A stretch of 35,772 nt of DNA from the IMG/VR virus record IMGVR_UViG_3300042923_000622, positions 1 through 35,772 of that record. One strand, given 5' to 3'. The notes under the pieces are model-generated. The model made no database searches. It was given only the letters and a program-made list of their open reading frames with translations, and was not told where the DNA came from. Of the stretch, positions 1 through 7,702 are shown piece by piece. Source of the stretch: a virus. Position 1 is the stretch's first letter. The number at the start of each line of letters is the position of its first letter. The position numbers and the translations under genes are program-made.

Positions 1-1202
1 TAGCACCTCTTAGAGTAGCAGAAGATACATGGAGTACTGAAATAGATAAATGGGACCATCTTAATTTAAAAATATCTAAGGTCTTAGGAACTGTAAAAGA
101 AAGAACAATAGCTTTAAATATAGATGCGGATGTTTATGTTACTAATAGAGAAAATGTAGAGTGGCTAGTTAAAGAATATTTTGATAAGTGGCCTTTTGAT
201 ATGGTTGTTATAGATGAATTATCAAGCTTTAAATCTTCTAAGGCAAAAAGGTTTAGAGCATTAAGGAAAGTTAGACCCTACTTTAAAAGAATAGTGGGGC
301 TTACAGGAACACCAGCACCTAATAGTTTATTAGATTTGTGGCCACAGCTTTATTTACTTGATGGTGGACAAAGATTAGGTAAAACTATCTCAAGCTATAG
401 AGAGCAGTATTTTAAGCCAGGTAATAGAAATCAGTTTGTAGTTTATAACTGGAATCTTAAAGAAGGTGCAGAAGAAGCAATTCATAATAAAATATCAGAT
501 ATCTGCATTTCCATGAAAGCAGAAGATTACTTGGCTATGCCTGAAAGAATAGATAATGAGATAAATATTAATTTACCTGATAAAGTAATGAATACCTATA
601 ATCAGTTTGAAAAGGATCTTGTGTTAGAACTAGGAGAAGATGATATAACAGCTTCCAATGCAGCAGTACTTACTAACAAATTACTTCAAATGTCCAATGG
701 AGCTATCTATTCAGAAAAACATGAGGTTGTTGAAATTCATGAGGAAAAATTAAAAGCCTTGTTAGATATCATAGAAGCAGCCAATGGAAAAGCAGTTTTA
801 GTATTTTATAGTTTTCAACATGATTTTGATAGAATAATAAGCTTTTTAAAATCTAAAAAATTAAATGCAGTAGGACTTGAAGATTCTAAGGACATTAAAA
901 AATGGAATGAAGGTAAAACACCAGTACTGTTAGTTCATCCAGCAGGAGCAGGTCATGGACTTAATCTTCAATATGGTGGAAATATAATTGTTTGGTTTGG
1001 ACTTACATGGAGTTTAGAATTATATCAGCAGGCAAATGCAAGACTTTATAGACAAGGCCAAAAGGAAAATGTAATAATACATCATTTAATAGCTAAAAAC
1101 ACAGTTGATGAAGATGTTATGAGAGCTTTAGGTAGTAAAGAAATAAGCCAAAATACATTACTTGAAGCAGTAAAAGCTAGAATCCATAAATATAAGAGCT
1201 AG
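1..1202 (+). CDS. SNF2-family DEAD/H helicase, 3' part
   Basis: The reading frame is open from base 3, so this is the C-terminal part of a larger gene cut by the window edge; the first in-frame ATG (201) is not the start. The motif II-like VVIDELSSFK lies just after it, followed by LTGTPAPNSLLDLW (motif III region). The C-terminal helicase lobe has VFYSFQHDF, HGLNLQYGG and QANARLYRQGQ (motif VI). This is the ATP-dependent SNF2-like helicase usually found at the end of the replication block of clostridial siphophages, after DNA polymerase and VRR-NUC genes. The upstream Walker A half is outside the window. It ends 12 bases before the late regulator and is probably co-transcribed with it. The family call is secure; its exact role in replication or recombination is inferred. 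Confidence 0.9.
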   Translation, partial: APLRVAEDTWSTEIDKWDHLNLKISKVLGTVKERTIALNIDADVYVTNRENVEWLVKEYFDKWPFDMVVIDELSSFKSSKAKRFRALRKVRPYFKRIVGLTGTPAPNSLLDLWPQLYLLDGGQRLGKTISSYREQYFKPGNRNQFVVYNWNLKEGAEEAIHNKISDICISMKAEDYLAMPERIDNEININLPDKVMNTYNQFEKDLVLELGEDDITASNAAVLTNKLLQMSNGAIYSEKHEVVEIHEEKLKALLDIIEAANGKAVLVFYSFQHDFDRIISFLKSKKLNAVGLEDSKDIKKWNEGKTPVLLVHPAGAGHGLNLQYGGNIIVWFGLTWSLELYQQANARLYRQGQKENVIIHHLIAKNTVDEDVMRALGSKEISQNTLLEAVKARIHKYKS

Positions 1203-1214
1203 GAGGTTGATTTC

Positions 1215-1763
1215 ATGGAACAAAATATAAGCGTTGATGAAGCAGTAAAAATAGGTGTCAGAGAAGGTATAAAGTATATAAAAGAGCAGGAATATTATAA
1301 GACTAAAAAGAGATATGACAGAAGACTTAGGAATACTAGGCTACTGCTTAAGCATTATAGAGGTTTTAAAGTTCATAATAGAATTACAGATAGTTCAACT
1401 AATGCAATTTATCAAGATAATGCAATAGATGTACTGGATGATATAGAATCCATAAATGATGAAGAACAATATATTCAAGCTTTAAGCAGGACAAGGAAAA
1501 GAACGTTAATTATAGTTGGACATATAAACAAGGCCATGAATTATTATGAATCTATATGCAAAAGTGAAGGTAAAGTTAAAGAAAGAAAATATGATATCAT
1601 TAAATACGTGTATATAGATCCAACCAAAGATGATATATCACCAACTTATGAGGAAACAGCAGAACATTTTAAACTTAATGTAAGAACCGTCGGAAGGGAT
1701 ATAAGAAATGCCATTGAAGATTTAAGTATATTATTTTTCGGAATAGATGGTATAAAACTATGA
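1215..1763 (+). CDS. RinA/ArpU-like late transcription regulator
   Basis: A 182-residue basic protein with an excellent AGGAGGT ribosome site 8 bases before ATG. The C-terminal part (PTYEETAEHFKLNVRTVGRD) reads as a sigma-region-4-like helix-turn-helix, and the N-terminal half is charged and helical. Proteins of this size and architecture directly upstream of terS are the ArpU/RinA-type activators of late (packaging, structural, lysis) transcription in Gram-positive phages. The gene follows the helicase closely and is followed by direct repeats and a terminator, which fits control of the late operon beginning at the terminase. The assignment rests on position and the HTH; DNA binding is not demonstrated. 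Confidence 0.75.
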   Translation: MEQNISVDEAVKIGVREGIKYIKEQEYYKTKKRYDRRLRNTRLLLKHYRGFKVHNRITDSSTNAIYQDNAIDVLDDIESINDEEQYIQALSRTRKRTLIIVGHINKAMNYYESICKSEGKVKERKYDIIKYVYIDPTKDDISPTYEETAEHFKLNVRTVGRDIRNAIEDLSILFFGIDGIKL

Positions 1764-1882
1764 AAAAGTGTCCTTGTCAAAATGTCAGTAATCCAAGTAA
1801 TATAGCCAATGTCAGTAACTTTAATATCTATAAAAAGTGTCTTTTTAGTGGCATTGACGTACCTTTTATAATATAGTAATCT
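1763..1882 (+). promoter_or_regulatory. Direct repeats ahead of the late operon
   Basis: Two interleaved pairs of direct repeats lie between the late regulator and terS: AAAAAGTGTC at 1763 and 1832, and AATGTCAGTAA at 1781-1791 and 1808-1818. Downstream are TTGACG (1854-1859) and TATAAT (1867-1872), but these are only 7 bases apart and do not form a normal sigma-A promoter. The repeats are plausible binding sites for the upstream RinA/ArpU-like activator at a late promoter. A pac recognition site is an alternative. Confidence 0.5.
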
Positions 1883-1922
1883 GATATTGTGTAAAATTAT
1901 AAAAAATAAAATATCTTGTACA

Positions 1923-1955
1923 AAAAGAACACCTGTAATGGGTGTTCTTTTGTTA
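1923..1955 (+). terminator. Rho-independent terminator before the late genes
   Basis: An 11-bp perfect stem (1923-1933 with 1941-1951, core AGAACACC/GGTGTTCT) with a 7-base loop, followed by a short T-rich stretch. It would end transcripts from the early/replication genes, or be read through by late transcription. Confidence 0.7.
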
Positions 1956-1974
1956 TTTGCAGGAGTTGAATATT

Positions 1975-2142
1975 ATGAAATGTGGTTCAATAGTAAGAAT
2001 TAATGATAACAATGAATGGAATGGACTATATGGAGTAGTTAGATATATAAGAGACAATATAGCTTATATATTCTGTGTATGTCATCCAACAGATTTATAT
2101 GTAGCTACAGAACAGAATAACATTTGCATTATAGAAGAATAG
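1975..2142 (+). CDS. Small SH3/KOW-like phage protein
   Basis: A 55-residue protein starting MKCGSIVRINDNNEWNGLYG. The ATG at 1975 has the ribosome site AGGAG 9 bases upstream; an in-frame upstream ATG at 1942 lies inside the terminator stem and is unlikely to be used. The pattern (GSIVRI, GLYGVVRYI, IAYIFCV) suggests a small beta-barrel of the SH3/KOW type. It lies 15 bases before terS. Function unknown; the fold call is tentative. Confidence 0.55.
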   Translation: MKCGSIVRINDNNEWNGLYGVVRYIRDNIAYIFCVCHPTDLYVATEQNNICIIEE

Positions 2143-2157
2143 AAAGGAAGTGATCTT

Positions 2158-2565
2158 ATGGGAAATAAAAAGTCAAGAGGACATCCTTTGAAGTGGAAGA
2201 GTCCTGAGATTCTTAAGAAGAATATAGATGCATACTTTCAGTGGTGTGAAGATAAGGAGAAACATATCACTGTGAGTGGTCTTGCTTGGTGGTTAAATAC
2301 TGATAGACTAACTCTTCTGAACTATGAGAATGCAGAGGAGAATGGATGGCTAAAGAGATGTGATGAGGCAACAAAGCAGGAATACATTAACGCTATAAAA
2401 AAGGCTAAGAGAAGAATTGAACAGGAGTATGAAGATTCATTGTTTTATAAGAACTCTGTTACTGGTGCAATCTTCACTTTGAAGAACAATTATGGTTGGG
2501 TTGATAAGCAAGAAATTGTAAATACAAACAACAATATTGAAGTAAAATTGGAAGATGATGAGTAG
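2158..2565 (+). CDS. terS: Terminase small subunit
   Basis: A 135-residue protein: an N-terminal basic segment (GNKKSRGHPLKWKSPE), a helix-turn-helix-like middle (ITVSGLAWWLNTDRLTLLNYE) and a C-terminal segment KNSVTGAIFTLKNNYGWVDKQE. The last is the conserved ending of Terminase_2/DNA-packaging small subunits of Gram-positive siphophages. It recognises the packaging site and feeds DNA to the large subunit. Ribosome site GAAAGGAAG precedes the ATG. In this genome it is separated from terL by about 890 bases holding a structured stretch and an HNH gene, where normally the two genes abut. Confidence 0.88.
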   Translation: MGNKKSRGHPLKWKSPEILKKNIDAYFQWCEDKEKHITVSGLAWWLNTDRLTLLNYENAEENGWLKRCDEATKQEYINAIKKAKRRIEQEYEDSLFYKNSVTGAIFTLKNNYGWVDKQEIVNTNNNIEVKLEDDE

Positions 2566-2588
2566 TTTTACGCAATTCAAAACAATGA

Positions 2589-2769
2589 ATGGCTCAACCA
2601 TGCGGATTAGATGGTATTAAGCTTATGCGTGAAACTGCGATTTGACGCAGTTCATAATAATTAAGATGAAATCGTGAAGCCATCAAGCAAGTGCAGTGAT
2701 GGTGTCTATGGAATTGAAATAGGTACTGTATATTGAGTAGAAATATATTCAATAGAGGGGGGTATCCCC
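2589..2769 (+). ncRNA. Structured non-coding stretch between terS and the HNH gene
   Basis: No gene is visible here, but inverted repeats are dense. ATGG/CCAT (2589-2601). TTATG...CATAA enclosing AACTGCG/CGCAGTT (2623-2657; 12 pairs with a 5-base bulge). GCCATC/GATGGT (2679-2703). TATTGA/TCAATA (2731-2754). GGGG/CCCC with a 3-base loop (2759-2769). This could be a folded RNA belonging to the downstream HNH element, a group I intron remnant, or a pac/cos region. I could not find a convincing group I P7 core. The RNA type is unassigned. Confidence 0.4.
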
Positions 2770-2844
2770 ATATTTTGGAAAAATAGCGGTCAATGGTTAA
2801 AAAATATTTATTTTTTATTTTCTAGGAGGTGGAAAGTTTTGGAA

Positions 2845-2871
2845 GGTAACTATTAGTTATCTTCTTTTTTT
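2845..2871 (+). terminator. Terminator upstream of the HNH gene
   Basis: GGTAACT (2845-2851), loop ATT, AGTTATC (2855-2861), then a run of T with one C-free stretch of seven (2865-2871). A strong Shine-Dalgarno-like AGGAGGTGG (2824-2832) lies just before, followed by a five-codon frame starting TTG that ends in the stem, so a leader-peptide arrangement is possible. It would separate terS transcripts from the HNH/terL transcripts. Confidence 0.6.
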
Positions 2872-2906
2872 ATGCCTTAAAACATTTATGGAAGGAAGTG
2901 TTTTCT

Positions 2907-3470
2907 GTGGAATCAGAATTATTGGAAGGTATTAAAGGTTATGAAGGAAAATATCAAATAAGCAATTACGGAAGAGTATGGAGCGTTAAAAGACAAATAT
3001 ATTTAAAACCCAAAACAACTAGAGATGGTTATTATGCTGTTTGCTTGGTTGCCAAGAATGGGAAATTAAAACATGAAAGAATTCACAGGCTTGTGGCATT
3101 AATGTTTTGCCCGAAAGAAAAGGATAAGATAGTGGTTAATCATTTAGACGGTAATAAAAAGAATAATTATTATAAAAATTTAGAATGGTGCACTGTGAAA
3201 GAAAATACAATTCATGCTTATAAAAATGACCTAGGAAATTTTAAAGAGAATTTGAAAATGGCAACTCAAAAAGCTAGAAATAAAGTTTCTCATACTATAA
3301 TTGTTTATCAGAATGGTGTATTCATAGGTAAGTTTGTTGGAAAAGAGAAATGTGCAGAATTTTTAAATATTTCACCTAAAACAATATATAACTACATTCA
3401 TGGTAAATGCTCAAATAGAAAAGGATATAGTTTTGTGAAAGCTGGAGGTGATGTCAGATGCAACCATTAA
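2907..3470 (+). CDS. HNH homing-type endonuclease (NUMOD4-HNH-NUMOD1)
   Basis: About 187 residues. The N-terminus is a NUMOD4-like module (YEGKYQISNYGRVWSVKRQ). The centre is an HNH nuclease core with HRLVALMF, VNHLDGNKKNN and NLEWCTVKENTIHAY. The C-terminus is a NUMOD1 helix-turn-helix (KEKCAEFLNISPKTIYNYIHG). This is the architecture of I-HmuI-type homing endonucleases, which nick or cut a specific site in an allele lacking the element. The GTG at 2907 has GGAAGGAAG at a suitable distance; the GTG at 2898 overlaps that site. The last codons run through the terL ribosome site and overlap the terL start by 13 bases, so the gene was fitted exactly in front of terL. HNH proteins next to terminases can also be packaging cofactors in cos phages, but the NUMOD modules favour homing. 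Confidence 0.85.
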   Translation: MESELLEGIKGYEGKYQISNYGRVWSVKRQIYLKPKTTRDGYYAVCLVAKNGKLKHERIHRLVALMFCPKEKDKIVVNHLDGNKKNNYYKNLEWCTVKENTIHAYKNDLGNFKENLKMATQKARNKVSHTIIVYQNGVFIGKFVGKEKCAEFLNISPKTIYNYIHGKCSNRKGYSFVKAGGDVRCNH

Positions 3471-4713
3471 AAATTAATATATCTAAAAAAGTATTTAATA
3501 AGGCTTACTTGCCTTATTTAGAGGATTATAAACATAGATTCAATGTTTTTTATGGTGGTGCCTGAACGCCGGCTCTGGAAAATCACATTTTGTAATTCAA
3601 AAGATGGTTTTTAAATATCTTAAGTACCCTAACCGTAAATGTCTTGTTATTAGAAAAGTTGGTAACACCTTAAGAGATTCTATTTTTGCCTTGTTTAAAT
3701 CAGTACTTGCAGATTGGCAGCTCTTTGATCGTTGCGATATCAGAGAAACGCTTTTAACTATAGAATTCCCTAATGGCAGCCAGTTTATATTTAAGGGCCT
3801 TGATGATTCTGAAAAGATAAAATCCATTGCCAATATAGATGATATAGTAATTGAAGAAGGTACAGAAATAAGCCTTGATGAATATTCACAGCTTAATTTA
3901 AGACTTAGGTCTAAAAATCCTTATAACCAGATTCATATTATGTTTAACCCAGTTTCTAAAAGTAATTGGGTTTATTCTCAGTGGTTTGACGAAAGTGGAT
4001 ATGATAAAAAATCAACAACCGTTTTGCATACAACATTTAAGGATAACAAATTTTTGCCCTCTGATTATATTGAGGCCCTACTTGCCATGGAAAAGGATAA
4101 TTACATCTATTATAAAATATATGCCCTTGGTGAGTTCGCTACGCTTGATAAATTAGTATATACAAATTGGCATACTTTAAGTTTTGATTTTAGAAAAGTT
4201 TTAGCCAATGATAATGTAACCGCAGTTTTTGGACTTGATTTTGGTTACATAAATGATCCTAGCGCCTTTATATGTGTATTGGTGAATAAAACCTCAAAGA
4301 TGATTTATATTTTTGACGAATTCTATGAGAAAGGTCTTTTAAATGATGCTATAGCAGGGAAAATAAGAAAAAAAGGCTATAGAAAAGAAATAATAATTGC
4401 TGATTGTGCTGAACAAAAATCTATTGAAGAGATTCGAAGAGCTGGTATTTATAGAATTATTCCTGCAAGAAAAGGTAAAGACAGTATTATGAATGGAATT
4501 CAGTTTTTGCAACAATTTAAAATAATAGTTCATTCTAGCTGCGTTAATACAATTGAGGAATTTAAAAACTATACATGGCAAAAGGATAAAAGTACAGGTG
4601 AATATATAAATAAACCAATAGATAAATATAATCATTTACTAGATGCTCTTAGATATTCTATGGATGGGATAAGAAAAAGTAATAGTGCACCAGTAATTAT
4701 TAAAGGACTGTAG
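3458..4713 (+). CDS. terL: Terminase large subunit, frame interrupted in Walker A
   Basis: ATP-driven DNA packaging motor with C-terminal nuclease. The frame opens at ATG 3458 (ribosome site GGAGGTG inside the HNH gene; MQPLKINISKKVFNKAYLPY) and reads to FNVFYGGA, where UGA follows (3563-3565). The rest continues in another frame from GSGKSHFVIQK (3571) to 4713. Removing 8 bases gives a canonical Walker A, GGAGSGKS. Downstream are the Walker B-like DDIVIEEGTE, the motor motif MFNPVSKSNW, and nuclease motifs GLDFGYINDPSAF, IIADCAEQKS and NHLLDALRYS, typical of the PBSX/SPP1 (Terminase_3) family. Everything else is intact, so this is a recent lesion, a sequencing error, or a translational bypass. 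An internal start (for example ATG 3604) would lack Walker A and be inactive as a motor. Confidence 0.9.
3560..3570 (+). other. 8-base interruption with matched GCC codons in terL
   Basis: The sequence GCC-TGAAC-GCC joins the two frames of terL. The first GCC (3560-3562) is in the upstream frame and is followed at once by a UGA stop; the second (3568-3570) is in the downstream frame. Skipping from one to the other gives exactly GGAGSGKS. A simple -1 shift would instead insert Leu-Asn-Ala into the P-loop. Confidence 0.6.
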
Positions 4714-4724
4714 GAGGTGATGAC

Positions 4725-6236
4725 TTGCTAACTGATTTAAATTTTTTAAACCCCGGTGAAATATGGCCCCCGGCTTCTGAACGAGGGCGACTTGAAATGT
4801 ATGCCAGGAACAAAGAAATATTTGAAGGCAATCACACAGAAGTTTTTGCGGATCAGTTCAAAAGAATTGAGAGGGTAATAGGAAACTGGCAGCAAGTAAT
4901 AAGCTATGCTGTATTGACTAACTATCAAAAACTTATAAGCCTTAAGACTGCTGATTTGCTTCTGGGGGAATTTCCACGATTCAAAATTGATAAGAGTTCC
5001 AGTGATGAACAGAAAGCCGTTGATAACATAATTGAAAACTCAGATTTAATAAACACAGCTTATGAAAATACGATTGATATTAGTCGTTATGGAGATGGGC
5101 TTTTTTTAGTTTATAAAGATTCTGACAGTAAAACAGGAAGTATTGATGTAACTCAACCCTCAATATGGTTTCCTATAGTATCACCTGATAACCTTAAAAA
5201 AATTAAATATCATGTTTTGGCTTGGCGGTATGATGTAACTGAAAATACAAATAACGGCTTCTTCTCTAGCTTAATTTTTGGTAATAATCTAGTTAAACAG
5301 AGTTTTCTTAAGGTTCAGATTCATTCTAAAGGTAGTTACGAAGAAAGAAAATACCAGCTTGATACTGGACCTACTTCTTTTATAGGCAAACTTCTTAGTG
5401 TTGACATTGTTAATACTGGGCTTAAAGATTTTGCCGTAATAAATGTACCTAACGTCATTACATCTGATAGGATTACGGGTATTAATGATTATGATGATTT
5501 GAGTAGCCTTTTAAGTGAATTGGAAGTCCGTTTAAGTCAGGTTTGTAAGATACTTGATAAGCATGCCGCACCTTCTGTACAGGGTCCTAGTGGGGCAATT
5601 GAAAAAGACCCACAAACTGGGGAATGGAAACTTAAGATGGGGAATTACTTTCCTCGGGATAGTGTAGATGATCCACCTTTAGAGTATGTAACATGGGAAG
5701 CTAGCCTTGATGCAAATTTCAAAATTATAGACAAAATAATCAATCTTCTCTATGTAATTTCTGAAATGGGTAATACGATTTTTGGAGATATGGATAACAA
5801 AGGGTCTGTTGGTCAGCTTTCTGGAATTGCTCTAAGACGTTTAATGATTTCTCCATTGGCAAAAGTAAACCGTATAAGAATGCGAATGGATCCTGCTCTT
5901 AAAAAAGCTATAAAATTATGTTCTCAGCTTGGTGGCGAAAATATAATTGATTTAACCGGGAAGTCTTTAAGTATTGTATGGAAAGACGGTCTGCCTCAAG
6001 ATGAAATGGAACAGGCAAATATAATGTCTATTAGAACTGGTGGTAAACCTACTATAAGTCAATATAGGGCAGTTCAAGAGCTTGACGACTTAAGTGCCGA
6101 AGATACTCAGATTGAGATTGATAGAATTGATGAAGATGAATCTAAGGTCAATCCTGTGGGCAATGGAAACTTTCCTTTTTCAAGTACTGCAGTAACTGGA
6201 GATATTGAAGACCAAAATACTGGTGGTGCTGAATAA
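4725..6236 (+). CDS. Portal protein, SPP1 gp6-like
   Basis: 503 residues, the usual size for SPP1-type portals. The dodecameric portal forms the DNA entry/exit pore at one capsid vertex and docks the terminase. Recognisable segments are RYGDGLFLVYKDSD near 120, the WFPIVSPDN segment, and the C-terminal stem/crown region with LSGIALRRLMISPLAKV, characteristic of phage_prot_Gp6 portals. Translation starts at TTG 4725 with AGGAGGTG just upstream; the ATG at 4719 is in a frame that stops after three codons. It follows terL by 11 bases and abuts the minor head gene. Confidence 0.9.
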   Translation: MLTDLNFLNPGEIWPPASERGRLEMYARNKEIFEGNHTEVFADQFKRIERVIGNWQQVISYAVLTNYQKLISLKTADLLLGEFPRFKIDKSSSDEQKAVDNIIENSDLINTAYENTIDISRYGDGLFLVYKDSDSKTGSIDVTQPSIWFPIVSPDNLKKIKYHVLAWRYDVTENTNNGFFSSLIFGNNLVKQSFLKVQIHSKGSYEERKYQLDTGPTSFIGKLLSVDIVNTGLKDFAVINVPNVITSDRITGINDYDDLSSLLSELEVRLSQVCKILDKHAAPSVQGPSGAIEKDPQTGEWKLKMGNYFPRDSVDDPPLEYVTWEASLDANFKIIDKIINLLYVISEMGNTIFGDMDNKGSVGQLSGIALRRLMISPLAKVNRIRMRMDPALKKAIKLCSQLGGENIIDLTGKSLSIVWKDGLPQDEMEQANIMSIRTGGKPTISQYRAVQELDDLSAEDTQIEIDRIDEDESKVNPVGNGNFPFSSTAVTGDIEDQNTGGAE

Positions 6237-7291
6237 TGAATGATAGATTAGTTCAGAAACTCATTGAAATATATAAGGAGGCTCAACAGGGGCTTGTAAA
6301 AACTATAGCTGAAAAAGAAGCCAAAGGAAATTTAGCAACCTATCAAAAGAGTTTATTATTTCAGGTAAATCAAATATTATCTGAGCTTACGAATCAAGCT
6401 TATAATCTGACTAATGAAATAGTTGAATCTTATTACAAAGATACTATTGACGAGGTTTTACAAGACTTAAAGGATAAGGGTCAGCAAGTTGTAAGTAATG
6501 GATTTTCAAAACTTCATACTGGGGCTATAGCTGTTATTGCTAAAAATTACTTTGAAGACCTAAGAGATGCAAACAACTTTGTTGGTAGACAAATTTCTGA
6601 TGCAGTGAGAAAAGCTGGACTTGATGCAGTATCTCGGAAAATTGCAACTGGTCAAACTGTTAAGGAATGTAAAAAGAATCTTGTTAATATGCTTATTGAC
6701 CAAGGCCTTAATGGTATTAAGGACAAGAGAGGTAGAATGATAAGCTTAGATGCTTACGCTTCAACTGTAGCACGTTCTACCACCGCTGAGGCAACAAATA
6801 CAGCTACTACAAATCAGCTTACTGAGCTTGGATATGATTTAGTTAAGATGACAGAGCATTCACCTACGTGTGCCGTATGTGCGTTATACCAAGGACGTGT
6901 TTATTCCATTAGTGGGAAAGATACAAGGTTTCCACCTTTAAGTGTTGCTTTTAGTGGTGAGTTTGCAAATATTCATCCTAACTGTGTTCATAGGTTGTTC
7001 CCATATATTGAATCTTTAGCAGATGATTTTGCCAAAGATCTAGCATTTAGTAACAGACCTTTTGAGTTATCTGAAAAAGATAAAAAGGTTTTAGATACTT
7101 ATAATAAGCAGCAAAAGGAAAAAGTGAAACTTAGGAATGACCGTAACCAATATCAAAGATATAAATTATCAATGCCAGGTGATACACCTAAGAATTTTGC
7201 TAGTTTTAGAAGAATCAAAAACTCAGATAGTGAAAAATATAAAAACTTATTGAGTAGTTATAGAAGTCTAAGACAAGGGGGCGAGGGATAA
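6236..7291 (+). CDS. Minor head protein, SPP1 gp7/Mu gpF-like
   Basis: 351 residues. The N-terminal half is helical; the C-terminal half contains SPTCAVCALYQGRVYSISG and HPNCVHRLFPYIE, the Cys/His pattern of the phage minor capsid protein 2 / Mu F-like family. These proteins associate with the portal and enter the capsid with DNA or assist early ejection. The start overlaps the portal stop by one base (TAATGA), which points to translational coupling. Family assignment is firm; the precise role is inferred from SPP1. Confidence 0.85.
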   Translation: MNDRLVQKLIEIYKEAQQGLVKTIAEKEAKGNLATYQKSLLFQVNQILSELTNQAYNLTNEIVESYYKDTIDEVLQDLKDKGQQVVSNGFSKLHTGAIAVIAKNYFEDLRDANNFVGRQISDAVRKAGLDAVSRKIATGQTVKECKKNLVNMLIDQGLNGIKDKRGRMISLDAYASTVARSTTAEATNTATTNQLTELGYDLVKMTEHSPTCAVCALYQGRVYSISGKDTRFPPLSVAFSGEFANIHPNCVHRLFPYIESLADDFAKDLAFSNRPFELSEKDKKVLDTYNKQQKEKVKLRNDRNQYQRYKLSMPGDTPKNFASFRRIKNSDSEKYKNLLSSYRSLRQGGEG

Positions 7292-7702
7292 ATGAATATT
7301 CCTGAAAGTGTAAAGATTGGATTTAAAGATTATAAGATAAATAAAGTTGACGGAGATGTTATAGATGGTACTGCTGTTTGCTATGGGAACATAAAGTTTG
7401 ATGATGGTATTATAAATATTGCTAATAAGTATAGTACGGACCAAGTTAATTGTACTTTATTTCATGAAGTAATACATGGCATTGATGATAACTTTGATAT
7501 TGGTTTATCTGAAGAACAAACTCAAAAACTTGGTAAAGGTCTTTATGGGTTCATTAAAGATAATCCTTTGATATTCAAAGATAAAATGATTGATGCCAAC
7601 AGTATAATTACGGGTAAATTTGATAAAGAGCTTTTAAAGGCAATAAGTGAAGGAAAATTGTCAGAGTTTATAAAATCGCATGAAAGGAGGGTGGGTTTAT
7701 AA
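7292..7702 (+). CDS. HExxH metallopeptidase-like protein in the head operon
   Basis: 136 residues with CTLFHEVIHGIDD at about 50-62: an HEVIH zinc-peptidase signature embedded in a hydrophobic helix, similar to ImmA/SprT-type minigluzincins. The N-terminus (PESVKIGFKDYKINKV) and the segment GNIKFDDGIINIANK match the beta-strand lead-in typical of such phage proteins. It sits between the minor head and the Tad2 fusion gene with one-base spacing or overlap at each end. Whether it matures a structural protein or is an accessory enzyme is unknown. Confidence 0.7.
   Translation: MNIPESVKIGFKDYKINKVDGDVIDGTAVCYGNIKFDDGIINIANKYSTDQVNCTLFHEVIHGIDDNFDIGLSEEQTQKLGKGLYGFIKDNPLIFKDKMIDANSIITGKFDKELLKAISEGKLSEFIKSHERRVGL

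Noticed and set aside
1854-1872. A sigma-A promoter from TTGACG and TATAAT
   Set aside because: The boxes are only 7 bases apart; not usable as a standard promoter.
2566-3470. A complete group I intron containing the HNH gene
   Set aside because: No convincing P7/P3 core or exon junction; terL has its own start codon after the HNH gene, so there is no split 5' exon. Kept only as an unassigned structured stretch.
3597-3833. Minus-strand frame of 78 codons over terL
   Set aside because: Shadow of the terL coding frame; no ribosome site or domain. The same holds for other long minus-strand frames inside the structural genes.
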